Source: Sabulicella glaciei
GTDB taxonomy: Bacteria > Pseudomonadota > Alphaproteobacteria > Acetobacterales > Acetobacteraceae
DNA: 64,000 nt
Assembly: GCF_026183895.1 (NCBI RefSeq)
Contig: NZ_JAPFQI010000013.1
Location: 62,001 to 126,000 of the forward strand
Reading direction: 5' to 3'
This document shows positions 9,579 through 18,134 of this stretch, in pieces (the stretch's first letter is position 1; every line of letters starts with the position of its first letter). The position numbers were made by a program, and so were the translations under genes. A model generated the notes under the pieces. It had not been told where the DNA came from. It made no database searches and saw nothing but the letters and a program-made list of their open reading frames with translations.

Positions 9579-11422
9579 CAGAAGGCGTGCCCGATGCCGA
9601 TGTAGAGCCCGTAGCCCTGCGAGCCCTGCTGCTTGACCAGCGGGATGGCGATGTCGGCGCGGATGGGGCCGAGGGCGGTGTAGTAGCGCACGCCCACGCC
9701 GGTCCCGAGGCGCCAGGCCGCGTCGCCGCCCGATCCGCCGCCGACCCGCCCGCCATCCACGAAGACCACGCCGCCCCAGTTGGTGCCGAAGCGCTGGCGG
9801 AACTCCACCGAGGCCTCGGCCAGCGAGGTGCCGCCGATGCGCTGCCGCGTGCCCGGGGCGCGGGGGCTGATGCTCTGGAAATCGTAGCCGCGCACCGAGC
9901 CGCCGCCGCCGGCGAAGAAGCGCTGCGAGATGGGCACGCTGAGCGCATTGGTGCCGAGCAGCTGCCCATAGGAGGCGCGCAGCGCGAGGATGGAGCGCCC
10001 CTGGCCGTCGATGTCGAAATAGGTGGAGGCGGAGGCGCGGACCCGCAGATACGGGTTGGCGTCGCGCACCGAGTAGGAGGGGGTGAGCGTCGCCTCCGCC
10101 CGGATGCCGCGGCGCGGGTCCAGCAGGCTGTCCGTGCTGTCCCAGCGCGCGCCGAGCTGCCAGCCCACCACCTGGTTCGGCACCAGCGTCCCGCGCGAGG
10201 GGCCGCTCTGCCCGATCTCGAAGACCGGACCGGTGTTGATCGTCAGCCGGTCGCTGAGCTTGCGCTCCGCCAGGAAGGAGCCGACCAGCGCGTCGCGGTC
10301 GTAGGATTCCAGCCTTTCCCGCAGCAGGAAGAGCGAGGCGACGAGGGCATAGTCGGTGTTGAACAGGAAGGGGTCGCGGAAGGTGAAGCCCAGCCGCCCG
10401 CCGGTGCGGGAGGTGTCCGAGGCGCCGAGCCGCGTCGCTGCCGCCTCCAGCCGCAGCCGCTCCGCATTGCCGAACAGATTGCGGTGCTCGAAGAAGGCGC
10501 CCAGCTCGATGCCGAAGCGCGTTTCGTAGGCGGCGTTGAGGCCGATGGCGCGGCGCGCCCGCTCCGACACTGCGACGGAGACGGGCAGCCGCCCATCCGG
10601 CCCCAGCGCGTCGCCCGTTTCCAGACGCACGGAATCGAAGACGCCCAGCGCGGTGAGGTCGGCGCGGGCGCGGCTGACGCGGGCCGGATCAAAGGGATAG
10701 TTCGTGAGGCGCCGGTCGGTGTAGCGGCGCACGAAGCGCTCATTCACCCGCTGCGTCCCCGACACCTCGGAATTGCCGAAGCGGGCGAAAGGGCCCGGAT
10801 CGAGGGTGAAGGCGATTTCCATGGCCTGGCGGTCGTGGTCCACCACGACGTCGCGCGCCTCCACCTTCGCGAAGGGGTGGCCGGCGGCCTGGAGGCGCTC
10901 CACCAGTGAGGATTGCGCCTCCACCACGTTGGCGCCGCGCGCCGGCTCGCCCACGAGGTCCTGCAAGGGTGCGGCGGCGCGCGCGGCCGTTGCCTCCGCC
11001 TCCGTGGCGCGGGTGGTGACGCGGGTGATGGCATAGCGGGGGCCGGGCGTGGTGCTGATCGCGACCGGGATGGGGGTGCCTGCGGGTGGCGGACGGAACT
11101 CCACCGTGGTGGGATCCTGACCCGCCACCAGGATGCGGAAGGTGCCCGCGAAGAAGCCCTCGCTGTCCAGGGCGGCCCGCACCCGCTCCGCATCGCCGCG
11201 CGCGCGGGCCAGGAGGCCCGGCACGTCGGTCGGAGCACGTTCCTGCAGGGCGACGAGGCGCGAGGCGGCGGCGATGGCGGCGTCCAGCGCGCCATTGCCG
11301 GTCGGCTCCACCGTGACCTCGTAGGGGCGCGTATCGGGGTCCGGTTCCTCCGGGGGGTCCTGGGCGAAGCCGGCCCAGGGAAGCAGGAGCAGCAGGAAGG
11401 CAAGACGCAACCAGACACGCAA
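9578..11422 (-). CDS. tamA: Outer-membrane assembly factor TamA (BamA/Omp85 family)
   Basis: Outer-membrane beta-barrel partner of TamB. The 614-residue product has a signal peptide (residues 1-21, ending GFAQ), about three POTRA domains (roughly 30-270) and a 16-strand Omp85 barrel. The barrel holds the conserved QRFFAGGGGSVRGYDF motif that contributes to the lid loop, and it ends with a terminal phenylalanine (GIGHAF). The start codon is TTG at 11422, preceded by purine-rich GGAGGGG. The gene leads the tamA-tamB pair. A consensus CtrA box sits about 80-95 bp upstream, which would tie envelope assembly to the cell cycle. Confidence 0.92.
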   Translation of the reverse strand: MRVWLRLAFLLLLLPWAGFAQDPPEEPDPDTRPYEVTVEPTGNGALDAAIAAASRLVALQERAPTDVPGLLARARGDAERVRAALDSEGFFAGTFRILVAGQDPTTVEFRPPPAGTPIPVAISTTPGPRYAITRVTTRATEAEATAARAAAPLQDLVGEPARGANVVEAQSSLVERLQAAGHPFAKVEARDVVVDHDRQAMEIAFTLDPGPFARFGNSEVSGTQRVNERFVRRYTDRRLTNYPFDPARVSRARADLTALGVFDSVRLETGDALGPDGRLPVSVAVSERARRAIGLNAAYETRFGIELGAFFEHRNLFGNAERLRLEAAATRLGASDTSRTGGRLGFTFRDPFLFNTDYALVASLFLLRERLESYDRDALVGSFLAERKLSDRLTINTGPVFEIGQSGPSRGTLVPNQVVGWQLGARWDSTDSLLDPRRGIRAEATLTPSYSVRDANPYLRVRASASTYFDIDGQGRSILALRASYGQLLGTNALSVPISQRFFAGGGGSVRGYDFQSISPRAPGTRQRIGGTSLAEASVEFRQRFGTNWGGVVFVDGGRVGGGSGGDAAWRLGTGVGVRYYTALGPIRADIAIPLVKQQGSQGYGLYIGIGHAF

Positions 11423-11502
11423 GGCGGGGCCCCTCCCTTCTTTCCTGCCCGCAGGCTTTACCCTTCGGGAAACGCGGCAAGCCGGGAAAGGTCGCGAGCG
11501 GG

Positions 11503-11517
11503 TTAACTCCCCGTTAA
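11503..11517. promoter_or_regulatory. CtrA-type binding site upstream of tamA
   Basis: TTAACTCCCCGTTAA matches the CtrA consensus TTAA-N7-TTAA exactly. It is centred about 88 bp upstream of the tamA start and overlaps the stop codon of the preceding minus-strand gene (TAA at 11514-11516). Since TTAA is rare in DNA of this GC content, two copies at exactly the right spacing are unlikely by chance. Confidence 0.55.
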
Positions 11518-11981
11518 GCTGGGTCGCCCGTATCCGCCATCAGCCCCCCCGCCTCGATGCCGGCGATGCAGCACTCCTCGTCCTTCGCGGACACGTCGCC
11601 GGAGATGCCGACGGCGCCGAGCAGGACGTTGTTCGCGTCGCGCACCAGCACGCCGCCCTGGGCCGGGACGGCCTTGCCGCCCGTCAGGTCGGACAAGGCG
11701 TTGGTGAAGCCCGGCATGGACTGGGCGCGGCGCGCCAGCTCCCGCGTGCCGAAGCCCATGGACAGGGCGCCGAAGGCCTTGCCCGTCGCGATCTCGGGCC
11801 GCAGCAGGGAGGCGCCGTCCTCGCGCTTCGCGGATTTCAGGTGCCCACCGGCGTCCAGCACGACGACGCAGAGCGGCAGAAGGCCGAGTTCGCGGCCCTT
11901 CCGCAGCGCGGCGTCGGCGATGATCTCCGCCTGGGCGAGGGTGAGGCCGTTCACGGCGGCGGGGTGGGCGGGCTGGGGCAT
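11514..11981 (-). CDS. GlcG/HbpS-type heme-binding family protein
   Basis: Small 155-residue protein of the GlcG/HbpS (DUF336) family. It has the typical LTLAQAEIIADAALRKGRE start, CVVVLDAGGHLKSAKREDGA, and a C-terminal AVGISGDVSAKDEECCIAGI. Characterised relatives bind heme or corrinoids or are of unknown function; GlcG itself is linked to glycolate use. The ATG at 11981 was chosen because homology starts there and an unrelated extension lies upstream. It follows ccmI by 49 bp on the same strand and could be the last gene of the cytochrome c maturation operon, which would fit a heme role. That link is an inference. Confidence 0.8.
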   Translation of the reverse strand: MPQPAHPAAVNGLTLAQAEIIADAALRKGRELGLLPLCVVVLDAGGHLKSAKREDGASLLRPEIATGKAFGALSMGFGTRELARRAQSMPGFTNALSDLTGGKAVPAQGGVLVRDANNVLLGAVGISGDVSAKDEECCIAGIEAGGLMADTGDPA

Positions 11982-12030
11982 GACGTTCCTCCTCGTTCCC
12001 CCGGGCGATGCCCGGCGGAGAGGGGGTGCG

Positions 12031-12825
12031 TCAAGGCAGGGCGCGCAGCCGCGCTTCCACCAGTTCCCGCCAGGGCGCGTCGGCGGGGGCATCGGCCAGC
12101 AGGGCGCGCCAGGTGGCGCGGGCATTCTCGGGCCGCCCGGCGCGAGCCTCCACCATGCCGGACAGGAAGCGCAGCCGCGGGTCGCCGGGCTGGGCGGCCA
12201 GCGCCTCGCCCAGCCAGCGCCGCGCCTCCTCCAGCGCGCCGCGCTCGATCTCCACTTCGGCGAGGTCGCCGGCCAGGCCGGGGTCGAAGCGGGCGGACAG
12301 GGCGCGGGTCCAGGCCTTGGCGGCCTCGGCGAAGCGGCCGCGGTTGCGCTCGGCATTGCCGACCAGGATCCAGCCCTGGCGCCCCATCTCCGAGTTGATG
12401 TCGGCGCGGGCCAGACGCTCGCGCAGCGTGGCGATCAGCGTGTCGTCGCGGCTCACCGCCTCGTTGCGCTGGGCCAGGGTGGCCGAGGGCATGCCCGGCG
12501 TGCCGCGCCACAGATAGGTGCCCACGGCGGCGGCGGGGATCAGGGCCAGGGCGAGCAGCAGCGCGGGGGCGGGGCGCAGCGTGGCCTCCGACTCCTCCGG
12601 TGCGGGGGCGTTGAGCAGGCGACGCTGCACCTCGACCAGCGCGGCGCGGTGCGCGGCCTCGTCCAGCCGCCCTTCGGCGCGCTGCGTGTCCAGTTCGGCG
12701 ATCTGCGCGGCATAAAGGGCGCGGTCCGCCTCCGCCCGGCCGCGCGGCCGCGGCGGGCGCAGGGTCGCCAGCAGGACCGGCAGCAGGACCAGCGCGGCGA
12801 GAAGAGCAAGGGCAAGCCAGGTCAC
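12031..12825 (-). CDS. ccmI: Cytochrome c biogenesis protein CcmI
   Basis: Apocytochrome c chaperone of the System I maturation pathway. The 264-residue product starts with a membrane segment (residues about 2-23), a cytoplasmic loop with a Leu-zipper-like stretch, a second membrane segment near residues 90-110, and a periplasmic TPR-like domain (about 120-264) with the family signatures DDTLIATLRERLA and GWILVGNAERNRGRFAEAAKAW. Its start overlaps the ccmH stop by 4 bp. It captures the C-terminal helix of apocytochrome c and hands it to CcmF and CcmH. Confidence 0.9.
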   Translation of the reverse strand: MTWLALALLAALVLLPVLLATLRPPRPRGRAEADRALYAAQIAELDTQRAEGRLDEAAHRAALVEVQRRLLNAPAPEESEATLRPAPALLLALALIPAAAVGTYLWRGTPGMPSATLAQRNEAVSRDDTLIATLRERLARADINSEMGRQGWILVGNAERNRGRFAEAAKAWTRALSARFDPGLAGDLAEVEIERGALEEARRWLGEALAAQPGDPRLRFLSGMVEARAGRPENARATWRALLADAPADAPWRELVEARLRALP

Positions 12826-13289
12826 GGGGGCGGGGGGCCTTCCAGCCGCGCGAGGCGCGCCTTTTCTTCCGCCGAAAGTTCCGCGTCGCCGATCCCCGTG
12901 GCGGCGCGGCGGCGGCGCATCAGCAGGATGGCGGCCAGCCCGCCGCCCAGGAACAGGAAAGGCGTCGCCCAGAGCAGGATCGTGTGGACCCCCACGGGCG
13001 GGCGCAGCAGGACGAAGTCGCCGTAGCGCTGGTGGACGAAGCGCAGCGTTTCCTCGTCCGTCGCCCCGGCGGCGATCTGCTCGCGCACCAGGATGCGGAG
13101 GTCGCGGGCGAGGCTGGCGTCGCTGTCCTCGATGCTCTGGTTCTGGCAGACGAGGCAGCGCAACTCCCGCCCGACGGCGCGGGCGCGGGATTCCAGCGCC
13201 GGGTCCTCCAGCCGGTAGGTGGTGTCGCCGACCTGGGCGAGCGCGGGCGCTGCCAGCAGCAGCGCGAGAAGCAGAAGGATGCGTGTCAT
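12822..13289 (-). CDS. ccmH: Cytochrome c-type biogenesis protein CcmH
   Basis: Periplasmic thiol-redox subunit that keeps the CXXCH cysteines of apocytochrome c reduced for heme ligation. The 155-residue product has a cleavable signal peptide (residues 1-19), the hallmark LRCLVCQNQSI with C45 and C48, the conserved FVHQRYGDFVLLRPP, and one C-terminal membrane anchor followed by an arginine cluster. The ATG at 13289 overlaps the ccmG stop (ATGA). This is the short CcmL-like form, with the TPR part carried separately by CcmI. Confidence 0.93.
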   Translation of the reverse strand: MTRILLLLALLLAAPALAQVGDTTYRLEDPALESRARAVGRELRCLVCQNQSIEDSDASLARDLRILVREQIAAGATDEETLRFVHQRYGDFVLLRPPVGVHTILLWATPFLFLGGGLAAILLMRRRRAATGIGDAELSAEEKARLARLEGPPPP

Positions 13290-13846
13290 GCGAGGAGCCG
13301 TCGGAGCTCCGGCATCATCTCGGCGGTGATGGGGCCGGCCCAGCGCCACTTCACCAGCCCGTCGCGGCCGATCACGTAGCTTTCCGGCACGCCGTACACG
13401 CCCCATTCGATGGCGACGCGCCCGGGCTGATCGGCGCCCAGCCGCGCGAAGGGATTGCCGTGGCGGCCGAGGAAGGTGCGGGCATCGGCCGGGCGGTCCT
13501 TGTAGTTCACCCCCAGCACCGGCACGCCCTCGCGATGCAGCGCCATGAGCTGCGGATGCTCGATGATGCAGGGCACGCACCAGGAGGCCCAGAAATTCAC
13601 CAGCACGGGCCGCCCCGTCCCGCGCAAGTCGCTGGCCGCAAAGGCGGGCAGTCCCGCCCCTTCCACCTCCGGCAGGGCGAAGTCGGGCGGCGCGCGGCCG
13701 ATCAGCGCCGAGGGGACGCCGCGCGGGTTGAAGGACCCGTCCTGCAGGCCGCGCAGCATGGCCCAGAAGCCCAGCCCCGCCGCCCCGGCGACGGCGAGCG
13801 GCGCATAGACCAGGACGCGGCGGCGCGAGGGCGACATCGCGCTCAT
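13286..13846 (-). CDS. ccmG: Thiol:disulfide interchange protein CcmG/DsbE
   Basis: Membrane-anchored periplasmic thioredoxin that reduces apocytochrome c or CcmH. The 186-residue product has an N-terminal anchor after a short positive stretch (SPSRRR), the active site WASWCVPC with C90 and C93, the CcmG-specific GVNYKD and acidic region, and the cis-proline loop YGVPESYVI. Either ATG at 13846 or at 13837 could start translation; 13846 gives a 4-bp overlap with the ccmF stop. It is part of the ccmC-D-E-F-G-H-I run. Confidence 0.93.
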   Translation of the reverse strand: MSAMSPSRRRVLVYAPLAVAGAAGLGFWAMLRGLQDGSFNPRGVPSALIGRAPPDFALPEVEGAGLPAFAASDLRGTGRPVLVNFWASWCVPCIIEHPQLMALHREGVPVLGVNYKDRPADARTFLGRHGNPFARLGADQPGRVAIEWGVYGVPESYVIGRDGLVKWRWAGPITAEMMPELRRLLA

Positions 13847-15825
13847 GCCGGCGCGCCCTGCGCCGCGGCGCGGCGGGCGGGGGCGGCGACGCGCATCCGC
13901 CGGTCGGTGAGGGACAGCCCGCCGCCCAGCGCCATGATCAGCGAGCCGATCCACAGGAAGGGGGCCAGCAGGTTGTAGTGCAGGCGCAGCACCGCCTCGC
14001 GCCGCCCGTCCGCGCCGTCCCGCTCCTCGCCCAGCACGGCGTAGAGGTCGCGCAGCCCATTGGTGCGGATCGCCGTTTCGGTGGTGGTGGTGCGGCCGAT
14101 GGGGAAGAAGCGCTTGGAAGGCTCCATCACCTGCACGGTGCGGCCGTCGCGCAGCACGGTGACCGTGGCGCGGCGCGCCGTGTAGTTGGCTCCCTGGAAG
14201 TCTCGCACCCCTTCGAGGCGCCACTCATACCCGGCGAACTCGGTGGAGGCGCCGGGGGTGAGGGCGATCAGCTTCTCGGTCGCCATCCCCATCCCGGCTA
14301 TGCCCAGCACGGTGACGCCGACCCCGGCATGGGCGATGGCGGCGCCCCAGGCGGCGCGCGGCAGGCCCCCCGCCCGGCGCAGCGCGTTGCCGATCCCGGT
14401 GCGGCCCAACCCCGAGCGGTCGAGGATGTCGGTCGCCGCCCCCGCGATCAGCCACAGGCCGATGGCGAAGCCCAGCGCGGGCATGACCGGCGCGCCAGCC
14501 AGGAACATTGCCAGCAGGAAGGCGAGCAGCGCGAGCGCCGCCGCCCACCACAGGCGCTGGATCACGGGCCAGAGCGCGGCGCGCTTCCAGGCCAGAAGCG
14601 GCCCCGCCGCCATGGCCATGGCCAGCGGCAGGGCGAGCGGCAGGGTGGCGAGGTTGAAGAAGGGCGGCCCGACCGAGATCATCCGCCCCGCCAGCAGGTC
14701 CAGGAAGAGCGGGTACAGTGTGCCCACCAGCACCACCGCGCAAAGGGAGCAGAGCAGCAGGTTGTTCAGCACGATCCCGCCCTCGCGCGACACCGGCGCG
14801 AAGACACCCTGCGGCGCCATGGCCGGCGCGCGGAAGGCGAAGAGGGCGAAGGCCCCGGCGATGTAGATCCCCAGCAGGACGAGGATGAACACGCCGCGCG
14901 CGGGGTCGGAGGCGAAGGCATGCACCGAGTTCAGCACGCCCGAGCGCACGAGGAAGGTGCCGAGCAGCGACAGGGCGAAGGCCAGGAGCGCCAGCAGCAC
15001 GGTCCAGATCTTCAGCGCCTCGCGCTTCTCCACCACGACCGCGGAATGCAGCAGCGCCGTCCCGGCCAGCCAGGGCAGCAGCGAGGCATTCTCCACCGGG
15101 TCCCAGAACCAGTAGCCGCCCCAGCCCAGCTCGTAATACGCCCACCAGGAGCCGAGGCCGATGCCCAGCGTCAGGAAGCTCCAGGCCGCGAGGCTCCAGG
15201 GCCTGACCCAGCGGCCCCAGGCGGCGTCCACCCGCCCCTCGATCAGCGCCGCCACGGCGAAGGCGAAGGTCACGGCGTAGCCGACATAGCCGAGGTAGAG
15301 CAGCGGCGGGTGCAGGGCGAGGCCGATATCCTGCAGCAGCGGGTTCAGCCCCTGCCCGTCGAGCGGCGGCGGCCAGACCCGGTCGAAGGGGTTAGAGGTG
15401 GCCAGGATAAACAGCAGGAAGCCGGTCGAGATCATCCCCAGCACCGCGAGCACCCGCGCCCGCAGCGCCGAGGGCAGGTCGCGCCCGAACCCCGCCACGG
15501 CGGCGGAGCACAGGGCCAGGACCAGCACCCAGAGCACCATGGACCCCTCGTGGTTCCCCCAGGCGCCGGAGAGCTTGAAGATCATCGGCTTCGCCGAATG
15601 GCTGTTCGCCACCACGTTGGACACGGTGGTGTCGTTGGTCACGAAGGCCCAGAGCAGGGCGGCGAAGGCGGCGCCGACAGCCACCATCTGCGCCAGCGCC
15701 AGGGGCGGGCCGGATTCCATCAGCCGCGCGTCGCGCGCCTGCGCGCCCCAGAGCGGCAGGACCGACTGCGCCAGGGCCAGCATCAGCGCCAGGATCAGGG
15801 CGAAATGCCCGAGTTCGGGGATCAT
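13843..15825 (-). CDS. ccmF: Heme lyase CcmF
   Basis: Large polytopic core of the System I holocytochrome c synthase, which joins heme from holo-CcmE to apocytochrome c. The 660-residue product has many membrane segments, the periplasmic WWD-type heme-handling motif within [17 protein letters not shown], and the family histidine contexts. The ATG at 15825 ([11 protein letters not shown]) matches the usual CcmF N-terminus and overlaps the ccmE stop as ATGA; an ATG farther upstream is less likely. The length is typical. Confidence 0.95.
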   Translation of the reverse strand: MIPELGHFALILALMLALAQSVLPLWGAQARDARLMESGPPLALAQMVAVGAAFAALLWAFVTNDTTVSNVVANSHSAKPMIFKLSGAWGNHEGSMVLWVLVLALCSAAVAGFGRDLPSALRARVLAVLGMISTGFLLFILATSNPFDRVWPPPLDGQGLNPLLQDIGLALHPPLLYLGYVGYAVTFAFAVAALIEGRVDAAWGRWVRPWSLAAWSFLTLGIGLGSWWAYYELGWGGYWFWDPVENASLLPWLAGTALLHSAVVVEKREALKIWTVLLALLAFALSLLGTFLVRSGVLNSVHAFASDPARGVFILVLLGIYIAGAFALFAFRAPAMAPQGVFAPVSREGGIVLNNLLLCSLCAVVLVGTLYPLFLDLLAGRMISVGPPFFNLATLPLALPLAMAMAAGPLLAWKRAALWPVIQRLWWAAALALLAFLLAMFLAGAPVMPALGFAIGLWLIAGAATDILDRSGLGRTGIGNALRRAGGLPRAAWGAAIAHAGVGVTVLGIAGMGMATEKLIALTPGASTEFAGYEWRLEGVRDFQGANYTARRATVTVLRDGRTVQVMEPSKRFFPIGRTTTTETAIRTNGLRDLYAVLGEERDGADGRREAVLRLHYNLLAPFLWIGSLIMALGGGLSLTDRRMRVAAPARRAAAQGAPA

Positions 15826-16319
15826 GAGCGCGGCCGGGCCGTGTTCCACTCGGCGGCCGGGGGCGGTGCGCCCTGCGCCGGGTCCCAGTGGCCGGCGCGC
15901 TTCAGCGCGTCCGCGACCTCGGGCGGCATGTAGGTCTCGTCGTGGCGGGCCAGCACCTCGCGGGCGCGGAACACCCCGTCCGTGCCGAGGATGCCCTGGG
16001 TGACGACGCCCTGCCCCTCGCGGAACAGGTCCGGCAGGACGCCGGTGAAGACCACGGGGACGGTGTGCTGCCCGTCCGTCACGCGGAAGCGGATGGCGGG
16101 GCGGCCATCATAGGCGCCGTGGCGCTCGACGCTGCCGGCCTCGACCAGCCCGCCCAGGCGGAAGGCGCGGCCCTCGGGCGGGCGCTCCGCCGCGATGTCG
16201 GAGGGGGAGCGGAAGAAGACGAGGTTGTCCTGGAAGGCGGTCAGCGTCAGCGCGGCGGCCGAGCCGATGCCGAGGCCGCACAGCAGCAGGACGTAGAGGC
16301 GGCGGCGCTTGCGCGTCAT
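15822..16319 (-). CDS. ccmE: Cytochrome c maturation heme chaperone CcmE
   Basis: Membrane-anchored periplasmic chaperone that carries heme covalently through a histidine. The 165-residue product has an N-terminal anchor (about 8-27), the OB-fold body with [21 protein letters not shown], and the attachment motif [13 protein letters not shown] with H126 and Y130. The Ala/Pro-rich tail is non-conserved, as is usual. It overlaps ccmF and ccmD by 4 bp at each end, pointing to one translationally coupled operon. Confidence 0.95.
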   Translation of the reverse strand: MTRKRRRLYVLLLCGLGIGSAAALTLTAFQDNLVFFRSPSDIAAERPPEGRAFRLGGLVEAGSVERHGAYDGRPAIRFRVTDGQHTVPVVFTGVLPDLFREGQGVVTQGILGTDGVFRAREVLARHDETYMPPEVADALKRAGHWDPAQGAPPPAAEWNTARPRS

Positions 16320-16450
16320 CGGCGCGGCTCCAATCGGGACAGTTGGCGCTTCGCCGCGCGGTGGCGCGCGGCGGCGAGCAGGGCGAGGACCAGGAACGTC
16401 CCGAGCGAAAGCCCCCAGGACAGGGCGACGTGCCACCAATGCTGCGTCAT
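16316..16450 (-). CDS. ccmD: Heme exporter protein CcmD
   Basis: A 44-residue single-pass membrane protein between ccmC and ccmE, overlapping each by 4 bp. It has a short N-terminal part ([13 protein letters not shown]), one hydrophobic segment (about 11-28) and a strongly basic C-terminus ([17 protein letters not shown]), the topology needed to hold the CcmABCDE complex and release holo-CcmE. Identification rests on size, topology and position, since CcmD sequences vary greatly. Confidence 0.88.
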   Translation of the reverse strand: MTQHWWHVALSWGLSLGTFLVLALLAAARHRAAKRQLSRLEPRR

Positions 16451-17235
16451 GGCGCAACGGCCTCCATGCGGCGTGCGGCGGCCATCTGCAGGGCGCGCAC
16501 CCGGCGCTCCATCACCGCGGCGCGGGTGCCGGCCAGCACCACGGCGGCGAAGGCCAGGCCGAAGCCGATCGTGCAGGCCAGCAGCGGGAAGAGCATGTCC
16601 ACGTGCATCCCGGGCGCGGCGGCGCGGGTGACGCTGGCGGGCTGGTGCAGCGTGTTCCACCAATCCACGGAGAACTTCACGACCGGCAGGTTCACCACGC
16701 CGACCAGCGCCAGGATCGCGCCCATGCGCGCCCCGCGCTCTATGTCGTCGAAGGCGCGCACCAGCGCGGCATGGCCGAGCCAGAGAAAGAACAGCACCAG
16801 GACGGAGGTGAGGCGGGCATCCCAAACCCACCACGTCCCCCACATGGGCTTGCCCCAGAGCGAGCCGGTGGCGAGGCAGAGCGCCGTCACCGCCGCGCCC
16901 ACGGGCGACAATTCCCGCGCGGCCAAGTCGGCCAACGGGTGGCGCCAGATCAACGACATCACTGAAAGGATGGCAAGGCCGAGATAGCCGCCCATGGCCA
17001 GCCAGGCCATCGGCACGTGGACGAACATGATACGCACCGTCTCGCCCTGCTGCCAGTCGGGCGGCGCCAGGAACAGCGCCCAGGCCGCCGCCCCGCCCAG
17101 CGTCAGGGCCGCCGCGACGGCAAGCGGCAGCAGCCAGGCATCCGTCAGCCGCAGGAAGCGGCCCGGATTGGCGAAGCGGTGCAGGCGGCCTGGCGCCGGG
17201 GGCGCGGCCGCCAGGGTGCGGGGCGAGGTGTCCAC
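16447..17235 (-). CDS. ccmC: Heme exporter/handling protein CcmC
   Basis: Six-pass membrane protein that presents heme to CcmE. The 262-residue product carries the tryptophan-rich WWD motif ([15 protein letters not shown] at about residues 134-148) and the conserved MFVHVPMAW and [10 protein letters not shown] histidine contexts that ligate heme. Translation appears to begin at GTG 17235. It is the first gene of the visible ccm operon; ccmA and ccmB, the ABC exporter part, are not in this window and must lie elsewhere if System I is complete. Confidence 0.94.
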   Translation of the reverse strand: MDTSPRTLAAAPPAPGRLHRFANPGRFLRLTDAWLLPLAVAAALTLGGAAAWALFLAPPDWQQGETVRIMFVHVPMAWLAMGGYLGLAILSVMSLIWRHPLADLAARELSPVGAAVTALCLATGSLWGKPMWGTWWVWDARLTSVLVLFFLWLGHAALVRAFDDIERGARMGAILALVGVVNLPVVKFSVDWWNTLHQPASVTRAAAPGMHVDMLFPLLACTIGFGLAFAAVVLAGTRAAVMERRVRALQMAAARRMEAVAP

Positions 17236-17355
17236 AACCGTGAGAATAGGCGCTACCCTGCCTGAAATGAAGCGCGGGACCGTCCGCGCAACGGATGGGG
17301 CGCCATGCCGGGCGCACGGACGTGGATTTGCGGCGAATCAATGCAAGGGACGGGG

Positions 17356-17784
17356 ATGCGGTTCTTCCTGTTGAAATCCGAGCCGGACGCCTTCTCCTGG
17401 GAGGAGCAGGTGGCACGCGGCGTGGAGCCCTGGACGGGGGTCCGCAACGCACAGGCCGCCGCCGTGCTGCGCGGCATGGAACTGGGCGACCGCGCCTTCT
17501 TTTACCACTCCAACATCGGCAAGGAGGTGGTCGGAATCGTCGAGGTGGTCCGCACCGCCTATCCGGACCCCACCGCCACGAAGGGCAACTGGGTCTGCGT
17601 GGACGTGCGCGCCGTCTGCCCCCTGCCCCGCCCCGTTACCCTGGCCGCCATCCGGGCGGAAAAGCGGCTGGAGGGCATCCCGCTGGTGCGCCAGTCCCGC
17701 CTGTCCTGCATGGCGCTGGAGCCGGCGCACTGGCAGGTGATCTGCGAGATGGGAGGGCTGGTCCCGGCGGAAGCGGCGGCGTGA
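17356..17784 (+). CDS. EVE domain-containing protein
   Basis: A 142-residue single-domain EVE protein, a PUA-like fold that in characterised cases recognises modified bases in DNA or RNA. The start of the domain, MRFFLLKSEPDAFSWEE, and the stretch GDRAFFYHSN are diagnostic. ATG 17356 was chosen because AAGGGA lies six bases upstream and the domain begins right there; an ATG at 17341 would add five residues. The stop overlaps the GTG of the downstream Rieske gene. It is divergent from ccmC. The role is unknown in most bacteria. Confidence 0.88.
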   Translation: MRFFLLKSEPDAFSWEEQVARGVEPWTGVRNAQAAAVLRGMELGDRAFFYHSNIGKEVVGIVEVVRTAYPDPTATKGNWVCVDVRAVCPLPRPVTLAAIRAEKRLEGIPLVRQSRLSCMALEPAHWQVICEMGGLVPAEAAA

Positions 17785-18119
17785 GCGCACCGATGCGTGC
17801 GCTCTGCCGGTTCGAGGAGATCCCGGATGGCGGCGCCAAGGGGTTCAGCGGGCCGCCGGGCTCCTTCATCGGGATGTTCGTGGTGCGGCGGGGGGAGCGC
17901 GTCTTCGCCTACGTGAATTCCTGCCCGCATGTGGGCGTGCCGCTCGACCCCGTGCCGGACCGCTTCCTCGACCGCAAGGGCGAGCTGATCGTCTGCTCCG
18001 CCCATGGCGCGCGCTTCCGGGTGGAGGATGGCGAGTGCATCTCCGGACCCTGCATGGGCGACGTGCTGGAACCCGTCGCCGTGGAGGTGGTGGAGGGCGA
18101 GGTCCGCGCCGCCTTCTGA
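17781..18119 (+). CDS. Rieske [2Fe-2S] domain protein
   Basis: A 112-residue soluble ferredoxin of the Rieske type. Both cluster motifs are intact: CPH (C48, H50) and CSAH (C72, H75), in SCPHVGVPLD and VCSAHGARF. No membrane anchor or catalytic domain is present, so it resembles the stand-alone Rieske proteins whose electron partner is unknown. The GTG at 17781 forms a GTGA overlap with the EVE gene stop; ATG 17793 is the alternative. The overlap implies joint expression with the EVE protein. Confidence 0.87.
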   Translation: MSAPMRALCRFEEIPDGGAKGFSGPPGSFIGMFVVRRGERVFAYVNSCPHVGVPLDPVPDRFLDRKGELIVCSAHGARFRVEDGECISGPCMGDVLEPVAVEVVEGEVRAAF

Positions 18120-18134
18120 CCCCGCCCCGCCAGG

